64,000 bases of DNA. Source: Natronorubrum halophilum (GTDB taxonomy: Archaea; Halobacteriota; Halobacteria; Halobacteriales; Natrialbaceae). Position 1 is the first letter of the stretch, and each line of letters opens with the position of its first letter. The position numbers were made by a program, and so were the translations under genes. The notes beneath the pieces were generated by a model. That model was not told the origin of the DNA. It worked only from the letters and a program-made list of their open reading frames with translations, and did no database searches. The stretch covers positions 806,001 through 870,000 of the forward strand of contig NZ_QQTY01000002.1 of NCBI RefSeq assembly GCF_003670115.1. Reading direction: 5' to 3'. Positions 25,382-33,897 of the stretch are shown here, one piece after another.

Positions 25382-25822
25382 CTAGACCGACCGTTCGTCC
25401 TCGTAGAGTCGAGCCATTCGATCGAAAAACAGGAGCATCAACGCGAGCGACGCGACCGTTCCCACCCCCGTTCTGAGCGGCTGCCGGTTCGCGGCCGAGC
25501 GCAGCGTGAACAGGTAAACCGGCGCGCAGGCGAGCGTGAACCAGGTGTGACTCGAGGAAACCAGTCCTCGCTCGAGCCAGACCCGTTCGGCGAGGACGAC
25601 GCGCGTCGCCCACGCGTCGTCTGTCTTCGGCGGGGAGAAGAGGAGCGGGTTCACGGCGACGAACAGGAGCGTACCGACCAGCAGCGGCCGACTCCGGCGG
25701 TAGATCGACGCAACGAGCAGGAGGTACGCCCCGACGAACGTCCAGACGCTTCCCGGATTCGCGTGACGGGACCAGAACAGGCGGTTCGCGAGGCCAGCTT
25801 CGGGGTCGGGCTGACTGATCAT
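25382..25822 (-). CDS. DUF6653-like membrane protein
   Basis: A 146-residue protein with about four hydrophobic segments (about 26-42, 46-62, 94-107, 119-133). Conserved-looking features are LFWSRHANPGSVWTFVG near the N-terminus and FSPPKTDDAWATRVVLAERV in a loop, with SSHTWFTLACAPVY in the third helix. I recall this pattern as DUF6653. No function is known. Its stop lies just past the convergent DtxR gene stop. Confidence 0.72.
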   Translation of the reverse strand: MISQPDPEAGLANRLFWSRHANPGSVWTFVGAYLLLVASIYRRSRPLLVGTLLFVAVNPLLFSPPKTDDAWATRVVLAERVWLERGLVSSSHTWFTLACAPVYLFTLRSAANRQPLRTGVGTVASLALMLLFFDRMARLYEDERSV

Positions 25823-25874
25823 CTCGAGAGCGAACGTCGCCCGAAACCATAAACGTAAACGCTCCAGCCGCGTC

Positions 25875-27674
25875 TCACTCGGGATCTCCGAACCGGACGT
25901 ACCGACGGCCGACGAACGCCGCGAGTGCGAGCGCGGCGAGGGTGGTGAGGGTCACGCCGAACGGGAGCCGCCACGATCCGCCGTCGGCCGACCAGTCGGC
26001 TTCGAACACGTCCGCGTAGTACGTCGCGACCGCTTCGCCGTGAAGCGCGAGGAGGACCTCCCGATTGTTCTCGAAGGAGTTCTCGTTCCAGTTGGCACTC
26101 CCGACGATCGCCGTCTCCCGATCGATGACGACGCCTTTCGCGTGTATCTTCTCGAACCGGTCGGTCTCCTCGACGAGTGTGACCTCGAGTGACAACGACT
26201 CGTCGGCGGCGATCCGCTTGAGTTCGTCCGCCAACGCATCGTTTTGTTCCTCGTGGTACCACGTCGAATCGAGCAGTATTTTCACGTCGACGCCGCGGCG
26301 GGCCGCCTCGATCGTCTCCTCGAGAACATCGGCGTCCGCGGCGATACTGGCCTGTTTGACGAGGATTTCGTCCTCGGCCGCGGCTAGCAGTTCGATCACC
26401 CGCTCCTCTGCGTTGTCCGGGGCCACGAGGAGTTCAGCGGACTCGAGCGGGACCGTCGCCGGTTCGTGTTCGGTGGGGAGCGCGTTCGAGGCGGACTCGA
26501 CACCCTCATCGTCGACGAACGAGGTGCGTTCCCGGTGCGTCGCGCCGGATTCGGTATCCCACCCCTCGTAGTCGGTCCGGAACACCGTCGCGAGATCGGC
26601 GGCGAGCGTCGCGTCTTCGAGTCGAACGCCCCAGCCGCGACTCGAGGCACCGCCGATGCCCGACGGCTTCCAGTTCTCGCTGGTGACCAACACCCGATCG
26701 TCGGCGACGGCGTACTTCGGGTGATGGTAGCGATAGCGAGCGCCCTCCCCGCCGGTGACGCGAACGTCAACACCGCCAGCCTCGAGCGTTTCGAGTACCG
26801 GTTCGGTCGCCTGGGGCGTTCCACCGACGGGGCTCGACTCGAGGAGGACCGCAACGTCGACGCCGCGTCCGGCAGCCTCGACGAGATCGGCCGCGATCCT
26901 CTCGGAAGTGAACGTGTAGCCGGCGAGCAGGAGTCGGTCGTCGGCCGCGCGGATCGTCTCGCGCGGGATCTCGGGCGCGTCGGGAAGGACGAAGGCCGTC
27001 GCCTCGTCGACGTCAGCGCTCGAGACTGGCAGACAGGTCGCTCCTCGAGGATGCCAGACGCCCGCAGCGGGGGTTGAACTGGCCGTCCCCTTGCGATCGT
27101 CGGCGTTGCTTCGATACCACCGTTCGGCCAGGGGGGCACGGTCGTACGCGACCGTATCGACCGTCGTCGTCTCGTTTCGAAGCTCGAGGTCGTCACCATC
27201 GGCGGCGAGTCGCAACGTGCCCTCGAACTCGAGCACGGAATGGGCGGTGAGCCGCGCGGTAGCGTCGGGGTCGGCACTCACCGCAACGCGCCCGGAGACG
27301 GTCTCGTTCGGAAGGGAGGCGGTCGTGTGGCCGTCGGTGAGCGTCCAGTTCTCCAGGCGGGTCTCCGGCGGCGTCTCGAGGACGAGATACTCGCCGACGT
27401 TCCCGTGCGTCGTCGGGTTCGGATACAGTTCGACGATCCGCGGAGCGGCGACGGTGGCGTTAGTCGCGGTTGCGTCCGTTGCGTCGATCCCCTCTCGTCC
27501 GTCGGCCGCCCCCGGCACGCCGGTGGGACAGGTCTGATCGATATCGCCGACTTCCGGGTGTAGCGGCGCTTCGTCCGTCGCCGTCTCGCCGGGTGTAACC
27601 CCTCCCACCGTCGTTCCGGCGGCGACGAGTCCGAATCCGAGGAACGCAACGAGAACGGTTCGCCGGAGGTCCAT
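25875..27674 (-). CDS. Secreted phospholipase D-like protein with lamin-tail-type domain
   Basis: A 599-residue exported protein. A signal peptide (RRTVLVAFLGFGLVAAGTT) is followed by a beta-sandwich (about 80-190) opening with IVELYPNPTTHGNVGEYLVL, typical of lamin-tail domains fused to secreted nucleases. Two PLD half-sites follow: HPKYAVAD (HxKx4D) and HAKGVVIDRETAIVGSANWN. A C-terminal membrane helix (about 573-591) anchors it outside. PLD family members cleave phosphodiesters by a two-His mechanism. Vectorially secreted nuclease is the likelier reading than phospholipase, because archaeal lipids are ethers. Confidence 0.85.
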   Translation of the reverse strand: MDLRRTVLVAFLGFGLVAAGTTVGGVTPGETATDEAPLHPEVGDIDQTCPTGVPGAADGREGIDATDATATNATVAAPRIVELYPNPTTHGNVGEYLVLETPPETRLENWTLTDGHTTASLPNETVSGRVAVSADPDATARLTAHSVLEFEGTLRLAADGDDLELRNETTTVDTVAYDRAPLAERWYRSNADDRKGTASSTPAAGVWHPRGATCLPVSSADVDEATAFVLPDAPEIPRETIRAADDRLLLAGYTFTSERIAADLVEAAGRGVDVAVLLESSPVGGTPQATEPVLETLEAGGVDVRVTGGEGARYRYHHPKYAVADDRVLVTSENWKPSGIGGASSRGWGVRLEDATLAADLATVFRTDYEGWDTESGATHRERTSFVDDEGVESASNALPTEHEPATVPLESAELLVAPDNAEERVIELLAAAEDEILVKQASIAADADVLEETIEAARRGVDVKILLDSTWYHEEQNDALADELKRIAADESLSLEVTLVEETDRFEKIHAKGVVIDRETAIVGSANWNENSFENNREVLLALHGEAVATYYADVFEADWSADGGSWRLPFGVTLTTLAALALAAFVGRRYVRFGDPE

Positions 27675-27796
27675 CGATCGGTCTGGCCGCCCCTTACTAT
27701 ATAAGCACTCGGTGGGGAATCAGCGGCCGGCCTTGCAGTGACTCGGCCTCGCGGCCAATGAGCGATTCGGCAAAAACGGACCGCGCGCTCCGCTCT

Positions 27797-29158
27797 TCAG
27801 GCCGCCGGCTCGAGCGTCGCCTTCTCGGCTTCGGCCTGGACGAGATACGCGCGGTCGTCGCCGTAGTCGGCGACGATCTCGAGGGCGTCTCTCGTGCCGA
27901 TACGGTTGAGCGCCCATGCGGCGCTGGCGCGGACGCGATCTTCCTCGTCGTCCGCGAGGACGTCTGCGAGCGGCTCGATGGCGCGAGTGTCGCCGATCAG
28001 GCCGAGCGCGCGAGCGGCCCAACTTCGAACGTCCGGGTTGTCGTCGACCAGTTGGTTGGCGATCGGCTGAACTGCCTCCTCGGCACCGATTTCGCCGAGC
28101 GCTCGAAAGGCCGGCTGCTGGAGGGTCGGGTTGGAGTCGACGTAATCGAGCAGCGTTTCGACGACCTCGTCGTCTTCGACGCCGATCTTCCCGAGGATGG
28201 CCATCGCCGCCGTGTCTCGTCGATTGGCCTTCTGGACCATCGGCTCGATGGCTTCCTCGGGCCCCATTCGCTCCAGGGCCTCCATGCAGTGTTCTTCCAT
28301 GAAGTCGGAGCCGAACGTCTCGAGGGCGAGCAGGATCATCTCGACGTTGCCGCGCTTCTCGTGGACCTTGAGCGCGTGCCATTCCGGCGGGTAGTCCTTG
28401 ACGTGGTCGAGCACGTCGTAGTAGCCCTCCCGGCGCAGTTGTTCGCGAATCTTGAGGTCGGTCCACTCGGTCGCGTCGTCGATATCGGACTCGAGGTCGT
28501 CGGTCGCGTCGAGCAAGCCCGCGATCGTCTCCGCGTCGTCGTCCGCGTCGAGTTCGGCGGCCTGGACGGCTCCGGCCGCCTCGTCGAGGGTTCCCTCGAG
28601 CTGTTCGGGAACGCCCTCGCCCTCGTTTGTCAGCGTGACGGCGCTACCGAGTAGGTCGTTGACGTCGTCGAGGAAGTCGTCGACGGCCTCGATCAGTTCG
28701 GCGTTGCCTTCCTCCGTCCAGCGAACGTCCGTGATCGATCCGCTCGCGCCGTCGATCGCGTCGACGACGTCCGCACCGTAAGGACCGCGCTGGTTCTCGA
28801 GGTCGGACTCGAGGTCAGAGACGTCGCTCTCGATGTCGTCGTAGCGCTCCTGAAGTTCCTCCTCCGGCGTGATCTCTTCTTCGTCCTCGTCGTCCTCGTC
28901 ATCGTCGACGTCTTCGGGCTCCGGCGGATCCGGAATCTCGATCTCTTCGAACTCCTCGCGGAACGAGTCGATCTCCGCCTCGACGACATCGAGGTCGTCT
29001 TCGGTCTCGGCCGCCTCGAGATCCGTCTCGAGGTCTTCGATGTCCGCTTCGAACGACTCGAGGGCCTCGCGGATGGCCTCGAGATCGACCGGTTCTTCTT
29101 CGGTCGGCTCCTCCGCAGCGTCCGATCCGTCGTCACCGGCCGGCTCGTCCTCGCTCAT
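27797..29158 (-). CDS. HEAT-repeat protein with acidic coiled-coil N-terminus
   Basis: A 453-residue protein. The first about 250 residues are strongly acidic with predicted coiled coils (EALESFEADIEDLETDLEAA and EELQERYDDIESDVSDLES). The C-terminal about 150 residues form HEAT/PBS-type repeats: EEAIEPMVQKANRRDTAAMA, LQQPAFRALGEIGAEEAVQP, DVRSWAARALGLIGDTRAI, RVRASAAWALNRIGTRDAL. HEAT solenoids bind other proteins. Orthologues are widespread in haloarchaea without an assigned role. It is upstream of nothing obvious and 73 bp from pssA-like on the same strand. Confidence 0.82.
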   Translation of the reverse strand: MSEDEPAGDDGSDAAEEPTEEEPVDLEAIREALESFEADIEDLETDLEAAETEDDLDVVEAEIDSFREEFEEIEIPDPPEPEDVDDDEDDEDEEEITPEEELQERYDDIESDVSDLESDLENQRGPYGADVVDAIDGASGSITDVRWTEEGNAELIEAVDDFLDDVNDLLGSAVTLTNEGEGVPEQLEGTLDEAAGAVQAAELDADDDAETIAGLLDATDDLESDIDDATEWTDLKIREQLRREGYYDVLDHVKDYPPEWHALKVHEKRGNVEMILLALETFGSDFMEEHCMEALERMGPEEAIEPMVQKANRRDTAAMAILGKIGVEDDEVVETLLDYVDSNPTLQQPAFRALGEIGAEEAVQPIANQLVDDNPDVRSWAARALGLIGDTRAIEPLADVLADDEEDRVRASAAWALNRIGTRDALEIVADYGDDRAYLVQAEAEKATLEPAA

Positions 29159-29230
29159 GGTACCACCCGGGTCCGGAGGCGGCGCTGGCGCGCGACAGTG
29201 TACATACGTTACGGTCGTTGCAGGATCGCC

Positions 29231-29956
29231 CTAAGCGTTTCCATGCACTTCGGGCGCTGCCGGCTGTGCATCCTCGCGCCAGTAGAGCCACGGGCTGAGC
29301 GTCATGTAGGCGATGCCGAGGGTCAACAGCGCGTAGGGAAACGTTCGGCCGGCGAAGTTCGGGATGAGGATCGCGAGCACGTGGACGACGCCCATGATCG
29401 CGGCGTCGCGGGCGAGCAAGTCGGGGTACTGGATGCGCGACACCATCAGGTAGCAGAACGCGCCGGTGACCCCGAGAATCAGCAACGGGTTGGTTTCGCC
29501 CGCGAGAATCGCCGCACCGATCACCGTCGCGGCCAGCGTCGTCTGGACGCCCTCGGTGTGGCTTCCCGAGATGTCGTAGGCCGTGTACATCCCGAGGCGA
29601 GTGACGGCCATCGCGACGAACAGCGCGGAGATCACCGTAACGAGGAGGAGTTCGGGCGTTACCGTATCGAATCCGAGCTCGAACCCGTCGGTGATGACGA
29701 CGAACGCGAGGACTGCGGGGGCGACGGCGAAGGACGCGACGTCGGCCAGCGAGTCCAGATAGGGTCCGGCGTCGGTGCCGCCGTATCGGCGAGCGAGGAT
29801 GCCGTCCAGCCCGTCCGCGACGGCCGCAAACAGGATGAGTCGGGCGGCGAGGTCGATGTCGATAAAGGCGATAACGACAGCGACGAACCCCAGGGCAGCG
29901 TTGGCGATCGTCACTGCGTCGGCGATGCCGAGTCGCCCGACGAACCGGGGGAGCAT
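29231..29956 (-). CDS. pssA: CDP-alcohol phosphatidyltransferase, archaetidylserine synthase (PssA-like)
   Basis: A 241-residue membrane enzyme with the CDP-alcohol phosphotransferase signature DGLDGILARRYGGTDAGPYL followed by DSLAD (D-G-x2-A-R-x8-G-x3-D-x3-D). Six to seven hydrophobic helices fill the rest. It transfers serine (or a similar alcohol) to CDP-archaeol, giving archaetidylserine, a precursor of archaetidylethanolamine. In haloarchaea PssA is linked to archaeosortase-dependent lipid attachment of surface proteins. The subfamily is judged from length and the motif, not from a tree. Confidence 0.85.
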   Translation of the reverse strand: MLPRFVGRLGIADAVTIANAALGFVAVVIAFIDIDLAARLILFAAVADGLDGILARRYGGTDAGPYLDSLADVASFAVAPAVLAFVVITDGFELGFDTVTPELLLVTVISALFVAMAVTRLGMYTAYDISGSHTEGVQTTLAATVIGAAILAGETNPLLILGVTGAFCYLMVSRIQYPDLLARDAAIMGVVHVLAILIPNFAGRTFPYALLTLGIAYMTLSPWLYWREDAQPAAPEVHGNA

Positions 29957-30078
29957 ACTCGCGGATTCGACGGGCAGTTACCTTACGTGTTTTCGTTTCG
30001 TCACGGAACCGGTCGATTCTGACCGCTTTCGACGATCGAACCGGGGCGGTTATATCGGAACTGTCCTAACGCGTTTGT

Positions 30079-30513
30079 ATGAACAGGCGCGTCTATCTCG
30101 CCGCCGTCGGAACCGCCGCTTCCGCCGGATTGGCTGGCTGTTCGGCCGTTCGTAGCGCCTTCGAAGACGAGCCGTGTAGCGGCGACGACTGTACCATCGG
30201 AATGACTCGCAACGAGTTCCTCCCCGACGAGTACGAGGCGAGCATCGGCGAAACCGTGGTCTGGAAGAACACCAGCGGTGCCGACCACACCGTCACCGCG
30301 CTCGAGAACCACATCCCCGAGGACGCCGAGTACTTCGCAACCGGCGGCTACGAGGACGAGTCGACGGCTCGTGACGCCTGGGACCACAACGGCGGCGGCC
30401 TCGGACCCCGTGACACGTTCGAACACACTTTCGAGGTTCCCGGAACGTACGACTACATCTGTATTCCCCACGTCCGAGCGGACATGACCGGAACCATCGT
30501 CGTCACCGAGTGA
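30079..30513 (+). CDS. Halocyanin-like blue copper lipoprotein
   Basis: A 144-residue lipoprotein. The signal peptide MNRRVYLAAVGTAASAGLAG with twin Arg ends in the lipobox LAGC (Cys21). The cupredoxin domain follows with Cu ligands His in GADHTVTA and the C-terminal loop CIPHVRADM (Cys, His at +3, Met at +8), the full type-1 copper set. Halocyanins shuttle electrons at the membrane surface. A TATA-like GGTTATATCGG lies about 25-30 bp upstream of the ATG. It is a single gene, followed by a regulatory-looking spacer. Confidence 0.9.
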   Translation: MNRRVYLAAVGTAASAGLAGCSAVRSAFEDEPCSGDDCTIGMTRNEFLPDEYEASIGETVVWKNTSGADHTVTALENHIPEDAEYFATGGYEDESTARDAWDHNGGGLGPRDTFEHTFEVPGTYDYICIPHVRADMTGTIVVTE

Positions 30514-30540
30514 GTTCTCCGGTCCGCGGGTGGAACGCTA

Positions 30541-30584
30541 TTTTCGATACGTTTCAAGTGAGTTTTCGATACGCTTCGAGTGAG
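30541..30584. repeat. Tandem duplication of 22 bp
   Basis: Two adjacent 22-bp copies, 30541-30562 and 30563-30584, both starting TTTTCGATACG and ending AGTGAG, with two mismatches. They start 28 bp past the halocyanin stop codon. Confidence 0.75.
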
Positions 30585-30631
30585 CGGGTTCTCACTGGCT
30601 CGCTCGAGCGCGTCACACCCTCGAGTAGAAT

Positions 30632-30648
30632 TACTCCGTTTTCGAGTA
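30632..30648. promoter_or_regulatory. TrmB-like operator upstream of pckA
   Basis: TACTCCGTTTTCGAGTA is a perfect TACTC-N7-GAGTA inverted repeat. The TrmB sugar-sensing regulator of Halobacterium recognises TACT-N7/8-GAGTA, and gluconeogenic genes are among its targets. The site is about 140 bp upstream of the pckA TATA box, a position that suits activation more than repression. A second GAGTA lies just upstream (GAGTAGAATTACTC, 30622-30635), so two dyads overlap. Confidence 0.6.
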
Positions 30649-30653
30649 TATTT

Positions 30654-30684
30654 CCACAATTATCTGAAAACAGATAGGTTGTGG
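30654..30684. promoter_or_regulatory. 31-bp dyad/hairpin upstream of pckA
   Basis: CCACAA (30654-30659) pairs with TTGTGG (30679-30684), and inside it ATCTG (30662-30666) pairs with CAGAT (30671-30675) around an AAAA loop. It may be an operator or a terminator of upstream transcription. It lies six bases past the TrmB-like box. Confidence 0.55.
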
Positions 30685-30785
30685 TAAACATGTTATATCC
30701 TATTTTTGGTCACACAGAGGGCTCTTTCATGCATATCTATACCGCGCTGGCTAGAAAGTGACACACGCTGAGTAGAATCCTCACG

Positions 30786-30791
30786 TTTATA
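30786..30791 (+). promoter_or_regulatory. TATA box of pckA
   Basis: TTTATA sits 27-32 bp upstream of the ATG at 30818, matching a leaderless or near-leaderless haloarchaeal promoter. This spacing also favours 30818 over an upstream in-frame start at 30809. Confidence 0.6.
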
Positions 30792-30817
30792 CATCGGGAT
30801 GATGGTGCATGTGGTAT

Positions 30818-32329
30818 ATGTCCGAAACCGGGGCTGAGACCCGTCCGCTGGTCCGACAGCTTCCCGACCCAACGACTGCGTCGAACGTCCGGTACAACCC
30901 ATCGCTCGCGGAACTTCGCGAACTCGCGGCCGACGACGAGACGACGACCGAGTTCGGATCGCCGTCGTACGTCAGCGAGAATCGATCGCGGAGCGCGGAT
31001 CGGACGAAAAACACCGTCGATGACGAGTTCTCCGAGCACGATCACGAACTCGTCGACGAGGCGCTCGGCCTCGCCGGCGACCGCGAAATGGTCTGTGTCG
31101 ACCGCCTGATGGGGCGTCATTCGGACGCAACGTTCTGTTGTCGTCTGTTCGTTCCCGTCGAACACGCCCGGATCGCACTGGGGTGGGCGAACCTGTTCGA
31201 GCCGACCGACGGCCGCGACCCAGATCTGTACACCGTCCAGCTACCCGACTACGACGAGACGGCGATCCGCGTGCTCCCCGAGGCCGGCGTGACCGCCGTG
31301 CTCGGAACCGACTACATCGGCGAAGCCAAGAAGTCGTTCCTGCGGCTGTTCATGTTTCGGCTCAAAGAACGGGGCGGACTCGGCCTCCACGCCGGCAGCA
31401 AGCGCGTTCGCGTTCGCGACGCCGACGACGAACTGCACACGGTGGGACAGTTGTTCATGGGTCTCTCCGCGACCGGCAAGTCGACGCTGACCTCCCACGG
31501 CTGCTGGCTCGAGGATCCCGAGGACGCCGCGATGTTGCAGGACGACGTCTGTGGACTCCTCCCGGACGGCTCCGTTCCCGGCAGCGAGGGCGAGGGGCTG
31601 TTCATCAAAACCATCGGTCTCAATGAAGCCGAGCAGCCGGAACTCTACGAGGCCGCAACCCACGAGTCGGCGGTTTTCGACAACGTCGCCGTCGACGACG
31701 ACGGAACGGTACACTTCGACGAGGATCGGTACACCTCGAACTCCCGAGCGATCGTCCGGCGCGAGCACCTCGAGAGCGCCGACGATGAGATCGACCTCGA
31801 GCGGATGGATCAGGTCTTTTTCATCACCCGAAACCCGCTGATGCCACCGGTCGCGAAGCTGACCACCGAGCAGGCGGCCGTCGCTTTCATGCTCGGCGAG
31901 TCGATCGAAACCAGCGCCGGCGATCCGTCTCGAGCGGGCGAGTCGATCCGCGTCGTCGGCACGAATCCGTTCATCGTCGGCCCCGAGGGCGAGGAGGGGA
32001 ACATCTTCCGGGGCCTCATCGACGCACTCGACGCCGAGTGTTACGTCATCAACACGGGCTATCTCGGCGCGAAGTCCAAAGATATCGGCGTGACGGAATC
32101 CGTGACGGTGCTCACCGAGGCCGCGCGCGGAACGATCGAATGGACCGACGACGAGCGAATCGGGCTGACGATTCCCGAGTCGGTCCCGCGACTGGACATC
32201 GAGGAGTACTACGTTCCCGATCACGTCGAGGACTACGACGAGGCCGTCGCGGCGCTGCGAGCCGAACGGCGCGAGTACCTCGCGCAGTTCGACGAACTCC
32301 GCGAGGAGATCAGAGACGCCGTTTACTGA
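30818..32329 (+). CDS. pckA: Phosphoenolpyruvate carboxykinase (ATP)
   Basis: A 503-residue ATP-type PEP carboxykinase, converting oxaloacetate and ATP to PEP, the entry step to gluconeogenesis. The kinase-1 P-loop is FMGLSATGKSTLTSHG (about 212-227) and kinase-2 is LQDDVCGLLPDG. ATP-type family signatures TSNSRAIVRREH and NTGYLGAKSKD are present. The N-terminal part is shorter than in bacterial enzymes. MSETGAETRP is taken as the start. The upstream TrmB-like box implies glucose-responsive control, consistent with haloarchaea switching between sugar and amino-acid or acetate growth. Confidence 0.93.
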   Translation: MSETGAETRPLVRQLPDPTTASNVRYNPSLAELRELAADDETTTEFGSPSYVSENRSRSADRTKNTVDDEFSEHDHELVDEALGLAGDREMVCVDRLMGRHSDATFCCRLFVPVEHARIALGWANLFEPTDGRDPDLYTVQLPDYDETAIRVLPEAGVTAVLGTDYIGEAKKSFLRLFMFRLKERGGLGLHAGSKRVRVRDADDELHTVGQLFMGLSATGKSTLTSHGCWLEDPEDAAMLQDDVCGLLPDGSVPGSEGEGLFIKTIGLNEAEQPELYEAATHESAVFDNVAVDDDGTVHFDEDRYTSNSRAIVRREHLESADDEIDLERMDQVFFITRNPLMPPVAKLTTEQAAVAFMLGESIETSAGDPSRAGESIRVVGTNPFIVGPEGEEGNIFRGLIDALDAECYVINTGYLGAKSKDIGVTESVTVLTEAARGTIEWTDDERIGLTIPESVPRLDIEEYYVPDHVEDYDEAVAALRAERREYLAQFDELREEIRDAVY

Positions 32330-32531
32330 ACGAGTCGGCGGAGCGTCCGTCCCGTCGCTTTCGATGCGCGATGACGGCTGTTGCAGTGTTTTCGTTCCGA
32401 ATCGCTCCGCTACGGGGTCGTCGTACGGACCGAAAAAGGGCGTGTTACCCAACGCGACTGTCTCTCCCGTTGAGAGGCAGCACTTGCCGGACAGGAATAG
32501 CGTTATGTGTGTGCAGTTCTCACAACCGGTA

Positions 32532-32723
32532 ATGAGTCCACAGGTACGAACGCCAACGGCGCGCGTCTGCGAACGGTGCGACCGCGCGGAACACTGGGAT
32601 ACCACCCTCGAGGCGTGGCAACTCGTCCGCGAGGACGGCGAAAAGCAAGTCGGCAATCCGCACTGTCTCCACGAGTGGGATATCAACGGGACGTTCAATC
32701 CGGTCGTTCAGAACGAAAGCTAA
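32532..32723 (+). CDS. HEWD family small zinc-type protein
   Basis: A 63-residue protein with CERCDRAEHWD (a CxxC knuckle) near the N-terminus and the signature HCLHEWDINGTFNPV near the C-terminus. Haloarchaeal proteins with this HEWDING ending are named after the HEWD motif. The Cys pair, the later Cys and the His residues could hold one zinc. An in-frame ATG 28 bp earlier is possible, but 32532 begins the conserved sequence. No function is known. Confidence 0.72.
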   Translation: MSPQVRTPTARVCERCDRAEHWDTTLEAWQLVREDGEKQVGNPHCLHEWDINGTFNPVVQNES

Positions 32724-32834
32724 GCGCTCGCCCGTCGGACGACGAATCGCTCGGTCGATAGTCGCCCCAGCGTCACATCCGCAGCGCGAGCACGGTGCGC
32801 GGATCTTTTTGCGGCGTCTCGCGTATTCGGACGT

Positions 32835-33137
32835 ATGCCGACCGCCTATATTACGGTGCCACCGGCCGACGCCGACGAAATCGCCGAAACGCTGATCGAG
32901 GAACGGCTTGCAGCCTGCGTGAATCAGTTGTCAACCACGTCCACCTACCGCTGGGACGGCGAGGTACACCGCGACGACGAGGTGATACTGCTCGCGAAGA
33001 CCACACCTGACGCCTACGATCGGTTGGTCGAGCGAGTGCGAGAGCGCCACCCCCACGACGTGCCGTGTATCGAGCGCTTCGACGAGAGCGACGTCCTCGA
33101 GTCGTTCGCGGCGTGGTGGGCGGAAAGCGTCGAGTAA
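32835..33137 (+). CDS. cutA: Divalent-cation tolerance protein CutA
   Basis: A 100-residue CutA1. The fold starts with strand MPTAYITVPPADADEIAETL, continues with ERLAACVNQL and the YRWDGEVHRDDEVILLAKT segment, and ends with HPHDVPCIERF and a C-terminal Trp-rich tail. CutA1 forms very stable trimers structurally like PII proteins and is linked to copper tolerance in bacteria. The archaeal role is not settled. A TATA-like stretch GGATCTTTTTGCG lies about 30 bp upstream. Confidence 0.93.
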   Translation: MPTAYITVPPADADEIAETLIEERLAACVNQLSTTSTYRWDGEVHRDDEVILLAKTTPDAYDRLVERVRERHPHDVPCIERFDESDVLESFAAWWAESVE

Positions 33138-33253
33138 CGGAGCGGGGACCACGATGGGCGTTCTCCGCCGTTCCGACGGGTGCGTCAGTCGGTCACAGGC
33201 GGGGACTGCCCGAATTAGCAACCCTTAAAACTCGCGCACGGGTTTTCATGGGT

Positions 33254-33742
33254 ATGGCTGGAACCATCGAAGTGCTCGTTCCGGGTGGCCAGGCCAACCC
33301 TGGCCCACCGCTCGGTCCCGAGCTCGGACCGACCCCCGTCGACGTGCAAGCTGTCGTACAGCAGATCAACGACCAGACGGAAGCGTTCGACGGCACCGAA
33401 GTGCCCGTCACCGTCGAATACGATGACGACGGCTCGTTCGAGATCGACGTCGGCGTCCCACCGACCGCGGCACTCATCAAGGACGAGGCCGGGTTCGAAA
33501 CGGGTAGCGGCGAACCCCAGAAGGACTTCGTCGCCGACATCTCGGTCGAACAGGTCAAGAAAATCGCCGAGCAGAAACACCCCGACCTGCTCGCCTACGA
33601 TACGATCAACGCGGCGAAGGAAGTCGTCGGCACCTGCGCCTCGATGGGCGTCACCATCGAAGGCGACGACGCTCGCGAGTTCAAGGAGAAGGTCGACGGC
33701 GGCGAGTACGACGACGTTCTTGCAGCCGAAGCGGAAGCGTAG
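33254..33742 (+). CDS. rpl11: Ribosomal protein uL11
   Basis: A 162-residue uL11, the GTPase-centre protein binding 23S rRNA helices 43-44. It has the N-terminal signature IEVLVPGGQANPGPPLGPEL with the linker GPTPVDVQAVVQQIN, and the C-terminal rRNA-binding domain containing GTCASMGVTIEGDDAREF. A start two codons earlier (ATGGGTATG) is possible, but MAGTIEVL matches the family. TATA-like CCCTTAAAAC is about 25-30 bp upstream. In haloarchaea rpl11 is usually near rpl1-rpl10-rpl12. Here about 1.2 kb separates them. Confidence 0.96.
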   Translation: MAGTIEVLVPGGQANPGPPLGPELGPTPVDVQAVVQQINDQTEAFDGTEVPVTVEYDDDGSFEIDVGVPPTAALIKDEAGFETGSGEPQKDFVADISVEQVKKIAEQKHPDLLAYDTINAAKEVVGTCASMGVTIEGDDAREFKEKVDGGEYDDVLAAEAEA

Positions 33743-33837
33743 TCCGCGAGCGTTCGAAACACACAGCGGACGTGTTTCGTGATGCTCGTCGACGGCGCGA
33801 AGCGTAATCGGTTCGGACGTCGACGCCGGACGAGACG

Positions 33838-33843
33838 TTTTTT
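33838..33843 (+). terminator. Oligo-T transcription stop candidate after rpl11
   Basis: TTTTTT after GAGACG. Haloarchaeal transcripts commonly end at such T-runs without a strong hairpin. Assignment to rpl11 is by position only. Confidence 0.35.
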
Positions 33844-33897
33844 CGATCCTCGACTCGAGAGCGACGGGTGTGCTAGTCGCGGGAGTCGCGCCAGCAC

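Larger units (their letters stand above)
30514..30817. other. Regulatory-looking spacer between halocyanin gene and pckA
   Basis: About 300 bp. It holds a duplicated 22-bp direct repeat, a TACTC-N7-GAGTA inverted repeat, a long hairpin/dyad and the pckA TATA box (each listed). From 30630 it is much richer in A+T than its neighbours. No reading frame is convincing. Confidence 0.6.
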
